Source: Aphanomyces cochlioides
Taxonomy: Eukaryota; Oomycota; Saprolegniomycetes; Saprolegniales; Verrucalvaceae
Assembly (NCBI GenBank): GCA_019828595.1
Contig: JAHQRK010000006.1
Location: 2,790,001-2,854,000 of the forward strand
Reading direction: 5' to 3'
DNA: 64,000 nucleotides
The notes below the pieces were generated by a model. It was not told the DNA's origin. It saw nothing but the letters and a program-made list of their open reading frames with translations, and ran no database searches. This document shows positions 18,901 to 30,626 of this stretch, one piece after another (position 1 is the stretch's first letter; the number at the start of each line of letters is the position of its first letter). Made by a program: the position numbers and the translations under genes.

Positions 18901-20079
18901 TAGACCACCATGGTGGTACTCAAGTGCTATATAGATAGATTAACTATACTGTCGTGTGGGATCATGAAGCTAGTCGGAAATCAAATTAACTTGGTTAAAG
19001 TATAGCATATGTTAGTCAAGCATAATTTATTTTTGTCCAATCAATGTGCTCTATATCATTTGGTATCCTCCAATCAATTTATAGGTAACCAATGAGCATG
19101 ACACTCTGAGCGACTGCAGAGAGAGTAGAGCCACAGTCTCGTGAATTGACCGCTAGGATGCATTGGAGATGACATTCGCTTACATCGAACACGTTCTTGA
19201 CGAATTTCATGGGTCAAAGAGATTTCCTCGAGAGAAACACGAGCTGGACTCCCTGAGCTGAGTAGTGAGTGTTCTTTGGTCAGTCGGGTAGCAGCAGAAG
19301 TCTTCGATGCCACCTGCAGCGATGGCTGAGATCGTCGTCTACGCTCTTGATGCAAGTTTGATTATAATTTGAACGAAGTTGTCAGTAAAATTATGGTATT
19401 GTAGTCTCTCAAGGCAGAGCACAAGAATCTGTCATGCCCTGAGTGCTCCATCCACTGCCATGTTATTCTAATTGATATTTGCCCCTGTGATGAAGTCCAT
19501 TGCGGATGCTATTCATAAACGTAGGAAGGCGATTTCAGGAGGCAGTTTGTGTTAGTCTTAAGACTTGCCTGTGGGTTGATTTGGTTAATAGACAATGTAT
19601 TTTCATCCAATCAAATGATAACCGACCAGAGAATCCATGATATCACGTTTTAAATTATCTCTGCTCGTCCGTCGTATTTCGATTTTCGTGATATGACATT
19701 TCAGAAACCCTCCCGTCGGCCCGCTGAACGGGGAGATCATGTCTGACAGATTTATACTTGAAGTTTGTATAAGTGACACCCCTCCTGATAGAGCTAACTT
19801 TTCTGGTCGCGATGGCTGGCTAATTGACCTCCTGCGTAACATCTTGTCGTCAGAGAGCATACGTTACCATATTGTGTGGCCTTGCAGGTGATTTTTAACT
19901 CGCTAGAGCATGTAAGAGCGTGGTGACAAGATCGTGTAAAGTTCCCTGACTCTTCACTAATGACCGTATTCACCTAGTACGCATGGGATGACACACCAAA
20001 TTTTGGTTCCTTGTTAGCCTTTCCAAAGAGCTCTCAAGTACACTGATGTCATTTAGTTACCTTGCTAACTCATGATTCG
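18901..20079. other. No gene recognised
   Basis: A minus-strand frame 19355-19074 (93 residues, Arg/Ser-rich) shows no domain. The segment 19620-19715 repeats part of 17970-18020. Otherwise non-coding. Confidence 0.4.
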
Positions 20080-20600
20080 TGACAACTAAACGGTACGGGA
20101 AGTACGCTTCGCTATTGAGGTCTTACACCCTCAGGAGTCCATCCATAATGCTCTTGTGTCCACTGACTCAAAGTTGGCTTGTTGTCAAACACAAAACGTA
20201 TCAACCAGCCAAAATCCTAGCCCGCTTCTGCAACCAACTTGCTCACAGATGGCATTTTGAAATGTGACCCTATGGCGATAAGCATCCTACGGTATCACGA
20301 AATGCAACTGCTTCGTCAGCAACAACATGTGCACGACCAGACTCGGTAGATTTTTCAAGCACCACCAGCGGTGGACAGCCGTCCATCGATTCTCTCCATC
20401 GTCCACATGCACCGAAACTCCCTTCTCAAGTGCAATCTCAATCAGTGAATGGGCAAAGCCGCGTGATCTTGCAAGACCTGTTAATTCATGTCATGCCCGA
20501 AGATGAAGGACAACCAACCAGTCGCACCCGTCATGAATACTTTCATGTTTGACTTGGAGAAAATGGCAATGACCCATCCAGCCACGAGTTGGAATCAACG
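20080..20600 (-). pseudogene. NAD-dependent epimerase/dehydratase remnant 1
   Basis: On the minus strand, across frames: KVFMTGATG (glycine-rich NAD motif), HELTGLARSRGFAHSLIEIA, LEKGVSVHVDDGENRWTAVH, HVVADEAVAF and, at the far end, FGWLIRFVFDNKPTLSQWTQ. These match, in order, the intact-looking segments of the remnants at 21.1, 25.7 and 30.6 kb. Several stops, shifts and a large internal loss make it a clear pseudogene. The intact ancestor would be an extended SDR enzyme; the substrate is unknown. Confidence 0.6.
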
Positions 20601-21147
20601 AAGTAAGTGCTTTCATGATGAATCGAATGTATACCCGAGATGATGACGCAAAGTCTAACGATTATGCGACTGTCCCAAACAGTGAGGTCCACACATTTGT
20701 AGTGCGGTTGGGAGAGGGAGAGCAGCTTCCAGGCACGCCGCGGCTGAGTGAACCGAGACTTTGAGGTGGCAAGAGGAAAACTGAGGTAAGAGAAACTTAT
20801 CTATTCTACTTCTGGTCGGTCGCACGTCATGTATCGGATAGAGGTGCGTCACGCGACTGAAACCTTGAGGTGGTCAGTTCTGTTCGGCGGGGAAAATGGT
20901 CACAAGGAGGTGATATGAGCGGGTGACGCGACAAGTACAGACAAGCAATGTGTGATAGCACTACACTTTCCGATCGGAATTCGCAGGAAATGTGCATAGA
21001 CTTCATGCACATTTCCTCCTGACGCACCCATTACTGGTAATGCCTGAGACCGTAGTGGCCATCCATGATAAATTACGAGTTTCGCTGGTTGATCAGTGTT
21101 TCACTCGACTGAGTAGACATAACAAAGAAGTGGCGAGAGTGAAGGAA
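20601..21147. other. No gene recognised
   Basis: Short frames without domains. A palindrome is present near 20987-21014 (GGAAATGTGCATAGACTTC / ATGCACATTTCC). Confidence 0.4.
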
Positions 21148-21915
21148 GATCTTTGTGAGAGGTGCAACGGGTTTTGTTGGTTCTACCGTCGTTCAAAAAC
21201 TGCTCAGTGCTGGCCATGAAGTTACTGGCCCCTCGCAGTCACAAGCATCAGCCGAGGCCTTGGTCAAAGCTGGGGTCAATGTCCATCTGAGCGATCTTGA
21301 AGACTATGATAGTTTACGAGCTGGGACCACTGCTGATGCCGTAAGCACCCGGCTTCAATTACTTGGAGAGTTGTGCCGTCGAAGCCCGTGCTATCTGCGC
21401 TTTGGCGAAAGCTTGATGAGTTCGAATCATCTGCTGGTTGTCACGTCTGGACTCAGCACTTAAGCGAGTGGTGACAGTACGCCAGATGAATTGGTAGCTG
21501 CGGTCCCTGGTTCTCCTCCTCGTGCCAAAACCAAAGCAACTGCAGAGGCTTTTTCTCCAGCTGGAGTTCGTGTTGTCATCGTGCGAGTGCCACCTTCAGT
21601 TCATGGTGATGGCGACAAACGATTCATCCCGTCCCTCATTTTCCATTGGACGTGAAAAAGGTGTGTCTGCCACCATGAAATACAGGTCAACAGCATCCAA
21701 ATTGAAAGTCATGATGAATGCGATTGGATCGCGTTTGAACGTGGCAGTTGTGAGCAAGACGGCGGACGAGGCGAAGGAGCTTTCGGTTTGTTGGCCCTCT
21801 TTCTTGCGGACGACAAACCAATATCAAGTCAGTGGACGCGGGCGAAATTTGGATGGACGCCGATTCAGCCGAATCTTATCGACGACATCAACAGTGACGC
21901 CTACTTTCTATAGTG
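21148..21915 (+). pseudogene. NAD-dependent epimerase/dehydratase remnant 2 (most complete)
   Basis: Starts with IFVRGATGFVGSTVVQKLL (Rossmann GxxGxxG, with Arg for the usual Thr), then SAGHEVTG, EALVKAGVNVHLSDLEDYDS, LVVTSG, a VIVRVPPSVHGDGD motif in a second frame, AIGSRLNVAVVSKTADEAKE in a third, and FGWTPIQPNLIDDINSDAYF before a stop at about 21913. The catalytic YxxxK region is lost or scrambled. Order is preserved over about 770 bases, so this is one decayed extended-SDR gene with deletions and at least three frame changes. Confidence 0.75.
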
Positions 21916-22054
21916 CATAAGTGAGTCTAATTCATCATGACTTTCAATTTGGATGCTGTTGACCTGTATTTCATGGTGGCAGACACATTCGATTCACCAT
22001 GAAAGCACTTCGTTGTTTCCCACTCGTGGCTGGATGGTTTATTGCCATTTCTTC

Positions 22055-22148
22055 CAAGTCAAATATGAAATTTTTATGACAGGTGCGACTGTTCCGTTGT
22101 CCTTCAAGAATTCCTTCGGGCATTACATGAATTGACAGGTCTTGCAAG
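22055..22148 (+). pseudogene. Epimerase remnant 3 (5' stub cut by a hAT element)
   Basis: MKFFMTGAT and a following stretch align at the DNA level with the 5' end of remnant 1 (20.50-20.60 kb, inverted), including upstream flank (GCCATTT-TCTTCCAAGTCAAA-type sequence). The similarity stops exactly where a hAT-like terminus begins (22149). Confidence 0.5.
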
Positions 22149-22545
22149 CAGTGTTACAATTTCCGCAGCGGAAGTTGCGGAATGACTTCCGCAAATTAAC
22201 GCAAACTCGACCGCAAAGTATATCTAGGTTACTTGTGATGCATCAAATCAATATCTATCGCTGCTAAGTGAGTGTTATATGTGCTTCCGCATTTCCGCAA
22301 AGGACAAAAAATATAAGAATGGTTCTGCCCAAAACTGTCTAAGGCTCATCTCTTGCTTTTAAGTCATGGGTTTTGGAAATGTCAAAGTCTCAAAATTTTG
22401 GCCCATAGCACATCGATTGTGAGCACAATCGATGTGCTAATCGATTAGCCAATCAAATCTTTGTCAACAATACGATTCCTCATATTCCAGTCTTTTCGGT
22501 GTCAAAACAATCGCTACTTGACGCGAAACTACGTAATGGGTGACT
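22149..22545 (+). mobile_element. hAT-like element fragment (left end)
   Basis: Begins CAGTGTTACAATTTCCGCAG, a hAT-type CAGNG terminus, preceded by CTTGCAAG. About 390 bases are similar to the reverse complement of 53.85-54.37 kb, which lies in a complete hAT with an 8-bp duplication: shared words include GCGGAAGTTGCGGAATGA, GACCGCAAAGTATATCTAG and TTTTGGAAATGTCAAAGTCT. Similarity fades after GCTACTTGACGCGAAAC. No right end was found, so the element is truncated. Confidence 0.6.
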
Positions 22546-22722
22546 GCCAAAAATCGCGCAAAAAAATTTTCATTCGGTTTTCACTGAGACATTTTTCGAA
22601 TTAAAGTGCTCCTCAAATTTTGAATTTGCGAGCCATCAAGTCGCATCTGCACCGAATGAACGAATACATTCAATATATAAATAGTCAAAGGGACTGGATT
22701 GAATAGCCACTTTTCAACCACG

Positions 22723-23405
22723 ATGGCCAAGAAGACTGGTCGCGGTAAATCTTGGTGTCCATCGTCCGTAGACCTCCTTCTGGAGGTTACTCTCGACGTT
22801 CTACCTGCAGGTAAAAATGGGTGGGAAAAGGTGGAAAGTCGTTACAACCGCCTCGCGACACGAATGCTTTGAAGCGAAAGTTCCTTCTCCTTAAGAATCA
22901 CCCCAAGCCAACAGGAGATCCTGAATGTCCGGATGAAGTCATCCGAGCAAAACGACATCGACATGTCAGTCTCTGTCCTTGCCCTAGGTGCCGACAATGA
23001 TGATGACAGCGAGAGTAAGACCATGAACACGACTTTTATTTCTGATTATGTATTTAATAGATGACGTATTGACACCACCGACTCAAATCAATGTCGAGGC
23101 ACCGGAAGATGTCGGTCGGACTGGGCTGAGTGACACGTTGAAGCGACCAAGTGATCACACGGCGGGTCTGATGTCGTACACCGCAAAAAAAGCGACGATC
23201 CATCGACAAATATATCGAGGACGCAGCCGACGCCGAGACGAAAGCAACTTCGGACATGATGGCCTTGTTTCTTCTCATGGACGAGCGTGCCGCAAAACGC
23301 GAAGAGAGTCGCATCGAGCGTCAAGAGAAGTACGACCGTGAGCGTGAAGAACGCGAGGAACTGCATCTTCTGTTGATGGGAAAGATCTTGGGGCAAAATC
23401 AATAG
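22723..23405 (+). pseudogene. DUF6818-type gene with frameshifts
   Basis: MAKKTGRGKSW opens the typical DUF6818 pattern: VDLLLEVTLDVLPAGKNGWE, YNRLATRM, KPTGDPECPDEV and IRAKR, spread over shifted frames. A 47-nt intron (23014-23060, GTAAGACC...TTTAATAG) separates the second exon (TPPTQINVEAPEDVG), followed by a shift near 23190 and a charged coiled-coil end (RIERQEKYDREREEREELHL) to TAG at 23403-23405. The domain is Myb/SANT-like in pattern, unknown in function and often multi-copy, perhaps transposon-linked. At least two frame changes indicate decay. Confidence 0.6.
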
Positions 23406-23769
23406 AGGCTAAATAATGCAAACACTTCGTGGATAGCTCATTTTGAGGTGACAAATTTGCATATATTTTAAATGTTTTGGGTCAAAATATTCATATTAGT
23501 TGCAAAAAGAACATGGCTTTCTAAAATAATACGAACGAAATGTTTCATTAGCTAGTCAAAATAATCCTTACTCCTCAAAGGTCGCGAATCATGTCCAAAA
23601 ACGAGAAACTCGATGAAAATAATTTGAAATCTTTTTGTGCATGTAGGATCACTACATACAAATTTTAAGTATAACTCGTTATAATGTGAGAAACTAATAT
23701 GCATTATTATTGATAAATTTGACCGTAGTTAATATGACCTATGCCCCAAACACGTTTTTGATTTGGCTT
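23406..23769. other. No gene recognised
   Basis: AT-rich intergenic sequence with nothing identifiable. Confidence 0.5.
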
Positions 23770-24824
23770 AGCCCCGTTCGACGGACACGATAGTTGTAAA
23801 GTCTGAACATGTTAGACAGGCGGCGTCCTCTCAAGATTGTAAGGCAAAGGGAGCATCAGCTGACGGTATACTTTGTCTGTTGCCCCCATTCCCCACTCAG
23901 CCGCTTGACGCAATGACGTAATAACGTAATACAATCGCTCATTGCTTGCAGGCCAATTCGGCTTGACGCAGGATACCGATCAAGATCGCCTTCCTTCAGG
24001 GGTGTAATGGTGCGTCCGAAACCAGCTTCATTCCAGGACCAACAACACGGCTATCCGCCATGCGCTGCTGTAACTGGCGGCTTAACTCGCAATCGTTCCA
24101 CGACCCTGGACAGTTGTGCCTTGCCCAGATGATCGTTCCATCAACACCAAAACACAAACACCCAGTCACGAACACAGAATGCAGCCATCATAGAGTAGTT
24201 CAGGTATTTGCATAGATGGATACAAATAACAAACCATTGTACTATGCATTCTGAAGGTCTGCATTACTTGGACACTGCACGCGATAATTTTTGCCGTCCA
24301 GGAAACCAAATACACCTTGGACAAGTGGCTCCTTCGTGTTGGTTAGGCGCGCCCAGCGTTCTTGCGTCTCAATCGAAGGCCATTGTACGGCCGCATAAGG
24401 CATTCGTTGGCGAGAACGCGGGAAAAGGTACTGGGTGCAACGCCGAAGAGCTCTTGGAGTGTCTTCTGTTCAACGGCTGCAGTATAGTAATGGAGTAACA
24501 TGGCCAGGACTGCATGCTTGTGTTGAATGCGTCGGGGGCGTCCCCGTCGGCCTGGCCCAGAACGAACAACGTATTCCTGGTCAAAAACACGAAGCAAGTC
24601 GTCAAAAGCGTCAGGGGGCAGAGAGACTGTAGTTAGGAAGGAGGGCGTGTTGCGGGAGTGGTATACCGTGCCGCCTCCGTCTGGTCATCATTTAGTGCTA
24701 CCGATTCGATGGCGTTGCGCTCTCGAAGTGATGCCCGGAGTCGCATCATCATCATGCGCCTTTGGCGTCGGCGATATCGAGCGCGAGAGAGGAGGATGGC
24801 AGTGATGATTGGTGACGCCATCAA
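23770..24824 (-). pseudogene. DDE_Tnp_4 (PIF/Harbinger-superfamily) transposase, heavily decayed
   Basis: On the minus strand: a basic N-terminus (SRARYRRRQRRMMMMRLRAS), LRVFDQEYVVRSGPGRRGRP, an HTH-like QKTLQELFGVAPSTFSRVLAN, KEPLVQGVFGFLDGKNYRVQ (first Asp), FGVDGTIIWARHNCPGSWND and, near 23.8-23.9 kb, TDKVYRQLM-like and LYNYRVRRTG-like pieces. Multiple stops and shifts. This is a different lineage from the two Harbinger copies at 49.8 and 52.7 kb. Confidence 0.65.
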
Positions 24825-25656
24825 ATTTGTGCAAGGTCATGGTCTTATGAAAGTCGATGAACCAACTATTATTGACCAATAGAATTTGACTAGAACGGAA
24901 TATTGACCAATACCAGGAATATTTAAATGAAAATTTACGATGATATTGGAGGCAACCAACGATTCTTTTCATTCATAGGAAGTTCGTTGGTTAAAAAATA
25001 TGCTTTATCCGGACTCTCAAATTTGTTTGCGAGAGGCACTTGCGAGATATTTGGCAGTCACCCATTCTCAATGAAATTTTCTCTTTTAAATTCTACGAAT
25101 AGCATGTTGGTCTTAATCCTCGTCACTGGATTGAAACCGCAGTGCCAACGATCAGGTTGATCATGGCAATACGACAACTGTACTCTCGACAGGTTCGTTG
25201 TGGGCTGGACCTCTGAAGAACAACCAGTGGAAGCCGCTTGATAAGCCATCGGGAGTCTGACATTGATTGAAATGTCTTATTCGCCCAAACGTGCCTGCTT
25301 TGATTCGCAGTGGAAAGGATATTTCTGTAAGGAGCGCTGTTCAACTCAGTACAAAGCAAACATTTACAATTGGATTTCCACCACGTTCTTCAGCATGACA
25401 TAGGAGCTTTCACACTGCACGTAATCAAGGTAACTTCAGTTGTACTGATGCTGGGAACAAACACTGTGGATATATCAAAAGCAATCTAGTATTTTACCCA
25501 GAAGACAAACACAAACCTAGGCAAAGTCGATGAAAGTCACAGTCAATACTTTTGGTTTTCGTAAACTCTTTTTCGTCCCCCGAAGTACTCAGTCCTGCAG
25601 TAGTGACCATCAGATTCTGTACTAAATTTTTTGTTGTTGGGAATTGACAATTTTAA
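24825..25656. other. No gene recognised
   Basis: Short frames only; no motif, repeat pair or transposon end was identified. Confidence 0.4.
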
Positions 25657-25895
25657 CTGGTCGCTGACGAATCTGTACCGTTCCGTGGCATTGCCCAAGC
25701 TATCGGGTCACAACACAACCTGCCTGTGGTGAGCAAGGTGGTGGGCAAGGCGGAGGACCATTTCGGCCTCTTTGACGAATTCGTCGTGCTCGACAAACCA
25801 TATGAAGTCTGTGGACGCAACAAGCATATGGGTGGAAACTCGTCCAACCCAATCTTCACTATGGCATTGACAACCACACCTACTTTCCACAGCTT
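25657..25895 (+). pseudogene. Epimerase remnant 4 (3' part only)
   Basis: VADESVPFRGIAQAIGSQHN, LPVVSKVVGKAEDHFGLF, FVVLDKP and a tail NSSNPIFTM...PTFHS align with the C-terminal third of remnants 2 and 5. The DNA identity to 31.08-31.31 kb is high (for example CTGTACCGTTCCGTG). Nothing N-terminal is present. Confidence 0.65.
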
Positions 25896-26915
25896 GCACG
25901 AATTCGATCATAATGTCAAATCAATATTGCATGCATTGTCTCGTATGTGTGGCCTCTTCTGTTCCCACAGTGATCTCAATCCCCACTCTCCCTCTCCATG
26001 TACCAACGAACACTGAAGTACACACTTACAGGAAGTCTTGACACGGCGGGGGTGAATTCAAGAGTAGTGGCCTTGGGCCAGTTCTGTAGTGTCCTATTTC
26101 TATTGGACAATAATATAAATTTTCCACAGTTACTTCCCCAGATCAGTTTGTTTTCGACGGCATGGTGAGGACGACCTCGAACACACATGGATCTTACATC
26201 GTAATAGGACCCGAATGGGACGGCGCTAGGACACAGACAAGTGACAGGGGGACGTCGTATTGAATATTTGGTGGATCTGTTGGGATTTGGTCGCCCACAG
26301 ATCCGTTTTGGCTGCATTTTTTTTACAACCCACCAACGACATGGCTCCATTTTTACAGCTCAAGGGAGGTGATGACCCTTAGAGCTGGCGGTATTTGATC
26401 ACCCGTTGCATTTTGGACATCAGCTTCTGCAATCAGGCTTCAGCTTCCCCTTATTTGAGCCAGCGCAAAGTTTACAGGGAGGTGATGGCCCTGCAACCTT
26501 ACGACAATGTCATGTCGCTGTGGGAGGTGATTGACCCCAGCGAATGCCATTTGAAGGGTGTGATTATGGGTCTGTCTGTTGTCTTTTCACTGTTGGACTC
26601 GTTGTGAGCTGTTGTGGATGCGCCTCTGTGGTTGAGTGGTGGCGTAGGTCGCGAGGTGGCGCCCGCATAATTCGTGATGGTTATGGTGACTGTTCCGTCC
26701 CTAACTTGTTCGAGCCTCGACAGCCATGGACGCTGCGTCTGCTGATGCTATGATCGACGAACGAGGTTGACGGTGAAGGACAATGGATGGAGCGGCCTCC
26801 AGGTCACTCTCCCTTTCGTTGCTTTTGTCGCTTTTCCGTCTCTCTTTTGCCATCGACTTTGATCTTGTCTTGTGTTTACTCGCGACACGGTATGTCATTG
26901 TGAGTTGACTTTGAT
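25896..26915. other. No gene recognised; spaced GGGAGGTGAT words
   Basis: GGGAGGTGATGACCCT (26364), GGGAGGTGATGGCCCT (26477) and GGGAGGTGATTGACCCC (26522) are near-palindromic repeats. The region lies downstream of the Copia coding strand and could contain its 3' LTR, but no matching 5' LTR exists in the window to prove it. Confidence 0.35.
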
Positions 26916-29865
26916 CTAAATTCTTTGCTTAGTGATAATTGTTGCATCCAACCGGATTTGTGTTCCGTGGAAACTTCGCCTTTTCTTTCCGCTTTTGTCT
27001 TTCATGCAACGGTTTGTTGACTTTGAATTTGACATGGATTGATTTGATTTCTTAGACGCTTCTCGTACGTGGCATTTCTTGTTAGGCTTAGCAGATGCCA
27101 AGCCTTGTGCGTTGTGTTTCGAATACCTCTTGGCTTTGAACTTTGGTGAACATGTCGGCCAGTTGGTGCTTCGTGCCGATGTATTGTAGGTCAACAAGCT
27201 TTCTTCCACCAAGTCCTTCAAGAAATGAAAGCGCAAGCGGATGTGCGTTGCTGTGGCCTTTGCCACTTGCATTGCACTTCGATTGTCGACATGCATTTGA
27301 ATCGGTAGGTCAATGTCGATTCGCATTTCTTGCAGTAACTCATATAGCCATACGAGGTTCTTGGCCGTTTCTGCCGCCGTGATGTACTCGACCTCAGTGG
27401 TGCTCTGGCCGACGAGGCTTTGTTTCTTGGACATGTATATGACTGCCCCATTTGCCATTGTGATAACCGAACCTGTGATAGACTTGCTGTCATTCTTGTC
27501 GTTGGCGAAATCAGCGTCGCTGAAGGCGATCGGTGTGGCGCTTGCTTTCCCGTCGTATCGAATGCCATGGGATCGCGTTCCTTTGAGGTACTTGAGCGTG
27601 CACTTCGCCATCTTCCAGTGACATACGTTGTAGTCATGATTGTGTGACGATAGAAAGCGGACGGCAAACGCAATGGCTGGTCTTGTCGCTGTGACCAGGT
27701 ATTGTAGAGCGCCAGTTAGACTACGGTACGGTAGCGTTGTTTGCCTGTTGTTTGGCTCAGTGTTCGCTGGTAGGCCTTGAGGTTGCGGTGTTGGTGCGGT
27801 GTCACAATTTCTCATGTGAAACTTAACGAGCACCTCGTCGACGACGAACTTCTCTTGCGATATCTTGAGCGTGCGCGTTGTTCGGTTTCGCTCGACTTTG
27901 ATGCCAAGCAGATATGACAATTCTCCTTTGTCTGTCATTTCGAATGTCTGTGTTAGATCTTTTCGAATGGAGTTTAGGATTTCTTTGCTCTTGGCTGCAA
28001 TCACAATGTCGTCGACGTACACAGCCAGGTAAACGATGCATCGGTGCTGTGAGTTCACCATGACATATATGCATTGCTCCTTGTGACATCTCTTGAACCC
28101 GCTTGATTGCAAGTGAGCATCAAGCTTCTTGTACCATTGTCTTGGAGCCTGTTTCAGGCCATAGATCGACTTTTTCAGCTTGCAAACCAGGTGAGTCTTC
28201 CCCACGACTTGATATCTCTCAGGCTGTTCCATGTAGATATCCTCGTCAAGGTCTCCATTTAGGAATGCTGTCTTGACGTCGAGTTGCGCCGTCTCAAGGT
28301 CAAGCCTGGCGATGATGGCGCACAGCATTCGAAGGGAATCAAGGCGTAGAACTGGTGCGTAAGTGTCGGTGAAGTCCACTCCCGCAATTTGTAGGTATCC
28401 CTTCAGACAAAGGCGCGTTTTGAATCGTTCAAGCGACCCATCTTGCTTGTACTTTGCCTTCCACACCCATTTGCTTTTCAATGCTTTGCGATTTGCAGGT
28501 AGTTCGACCAGGTCCCACACGTCATTTGCTAACATTGCTTGATATTCAGCGTTCGTGGCTTCTATCCACTGGGTACGATCAGCGCTTCTGTCGACGTCTT
28601 GGAAGGTCTGTGGCTCGACGATCTTTGTGCCAAGAGCATTTTCGACATTTTTGACTTCGAACCGCTTGGGTTTCTTGGATGTTCGACTCGAGTGGCGTGT
28701 AATTGCAGGCCGTTTGTTGGTACGTGTGGAGCTCTCCTTGTCAGTGTCGTGCATCTGTTGGGGTTGTTCGAGCTCATCGTCGGGGATGTTGAAGCGGACT
28801 TTACGTAGGTCATCGTCCAATGCCAGTTTTCCTGTCGATTCGATCGTGGGAATAACCAGTCTGCCCGTCTTGAAGTCCTGTTCTTGGAACATTTTGCCGT
28901 TGCGGATTTTTGTTTCGTCAAATTTCACAGAGCGCGATGTTTGTATGGTACGTGTCTTCGGGTTGTAAAGCAAGTAACCGAGTTTGTTCTTAGCATAACC
29001 GACGAACACGCAAGGGATCGCTGGATTTGAGAGCTTTGACGATCGTTCTGCTTTCGGCACATACATGTAGGCAAGACAACCAAAGGTATTGAGCATATGG
29101 AGTCTGCTAGGTTTCCCAAACAAGGCTTCGTACGGCGTTCGCTGATTGAGAAGCTCTTGCGGGGTGTTGTTGTACACATGGATAACATGCTCCAATGCAT
29201 ATCCCCACAGCGTCGCTGGCAATCCGCTGATTGTCATGTAAGTCCTGACCTTGCTGAATATGTATTCATTTGTCTTCTCAGCAAGGTGATTCTCTTCGGG
29301 GGTATGCGCATTTGTGAACTTCTGTTTGATCCCTCTTGCGCTGCATGCTGCGCGAAAGTTTGTGCTTGTGTACTCGCCGCCTCCGTCCGAATAGATATTG
29401 CTTATGCGTGAGTCTCTTCTTTGGTTGTCGAGCTCTGATGTCAGCTCTTCCACGGGCAGTATCGCTTCGTCTTTCGACTTGAGGAGACGGCCGAAGATGA
29501 AACGGGATGCATGGTCAGTGAACACACTGGTATACTTCTTTCTGTCCATGGATTGTCTTCGGAGTAATTGGTCCGCATAGGTCGGTGCTGAGGCTTTTCA
29601 AGGGCAGTGGAGCGACGTAGTGGTGTTGGTTCCTGAACGACACACGTTTGGCTTGGCCCTGCATGCACCCATCGCACAGAGTTTTCGTCGAGGACAAGTC
29701 GTCGTCCTTGTTCAGGATCGGCTTGATAATCTTGGCAACTTGGTCGAAGTTGGTGTGGTTCAGCTTGTTGTGCCAGTGTACTAACTTCTCGTCCGTGGCG
29801 ATGGCGATGACTTGGTTCCGCATTCTGTGTTGGAGTACATACATGTCGTTGTGGAGTTGCGACTC
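26916..29865 (-). mobile_element. Ty1/Copia polyprotein, 5'-truncated and frameshifted
   Basis: Reading 29.87 to 26.92 kb: GAG-pre-integrase (LVHWHNKLNHTNFDQVAKI and CDGCMQGQAKR), integrase core (TDHASRF, YSDGGGEYTS, HTPEENHLAEKTNE), reverse transcriptase (KSKWVWKAKYKQDGSLERFK, LDVKTAFLNGDLDE, YVDDIVIA catalytic Asp pair) and RNase H (QSTTEVEY, VDNRSA). A one-base shift near 29550 separates the GAG-pre-integrase part from the 877-residue frame, and another near 27195 scrambles the RNase H end. Gag and protease are absent because the upstream side is replaced by a MITE (29874-30418). LTRs were not found. The element is not autonomous. Confidence 0.9.
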
Positions 29866-29873
29866 TGAGTTTT

Positions 29874-30418
29874 GCTCCACCGGTACACTGAGTTTAACAC
29901 TGAAACTGATTTTCAAACTGCGGGCACGGAGTTTGGTGCCTCAAACACTGAGTTCAGACCCCAAAACTCGGTGTTTGAATCCAACACTGGAATTCCAAAT
30001 ATATTGAATAATGTATTGCAAGAAATGTTTGAATGAATGTATACTATACGAGGTTGCTACTACTATTTTTTCTTGCAAGTGCCAAGAGGATATCGGTGTG
30101 GACGTCCGACACGGAGAGCGAGCTTGCCTGTAGAACTTTGATCCAAGTATCTGAAGACCCAAATTGCTGGAGCCAGTCAATACTCGTCAACATTCTGGGA
30201 CTCAGCACCAAGATAACAGTGAATGTGGTGTCATCTTCTACAACAAATCACTCTGAGGGTTTATTCGATATTAAATTTAACAGAAACACGGGATAAAGAC
30301 TCCGTGTACCGGTGGAGGTTTTGCTGAAGGAACACGCAGTTCTGAAACTCAGGTCGGATTTGCGGCACTGAAAAAAGTCAGTTTCAGTGGCAAAACTCAG
30401 TGACCGGTGGAGATGCTC
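29874..30418. mobile_element. Harbinger-type MITE at the Copia break
   Basis: The two sides are inverted copies: CTCCACCGGTACACTGAGTT...ACACTGAAACTGA on the left, and on the right the reverse complement of GAGCATCTCCACCGGTCACT...CACTGAAACTGA. The right end GGTGGAGATGCTC is followed by TTA. The left end lacks the first bases and is fused to Copia GAG-pre-integrase sequence. No coding capacity. Confidence 0.6.
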
Positions 30419-30421
30419 TTA

Positions 30422-30626
30422 GAGCATCTCCACCGTTAGACTTGGTTGGACTGTTCATTCCATGTGTGTTTGAGCCGAATGTTCTTCACCCCCATGATGA
30501 TGCAATCCAAATGTGGATGACTACACCGTGGCAACTGTCCCGGTCCACACCCTGGAAACCAACACGATGGACATTCTGCTGATCCATCTGGTAGTAAGCA
30601 GGAGTGTTCCGTGAACACGAGTAAGG
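30422..30626 (+). mobile_element. Second Harbinger-type terminus, back-to-back
   Basis: GAGCATCTCCACCGTTAGAC begins right after the TTA (30419-30421) that ends the preceding MITE, so two elements share one TTA target. No matching right end was found before the epimerase remnant that follows. Confidence 0.4.

Noticed and set aside
27143..29411. Plus-strand frames across the Copia region
   Set aside because: They mirror integrase, RT and RNase H on the minus strand and show no domains.
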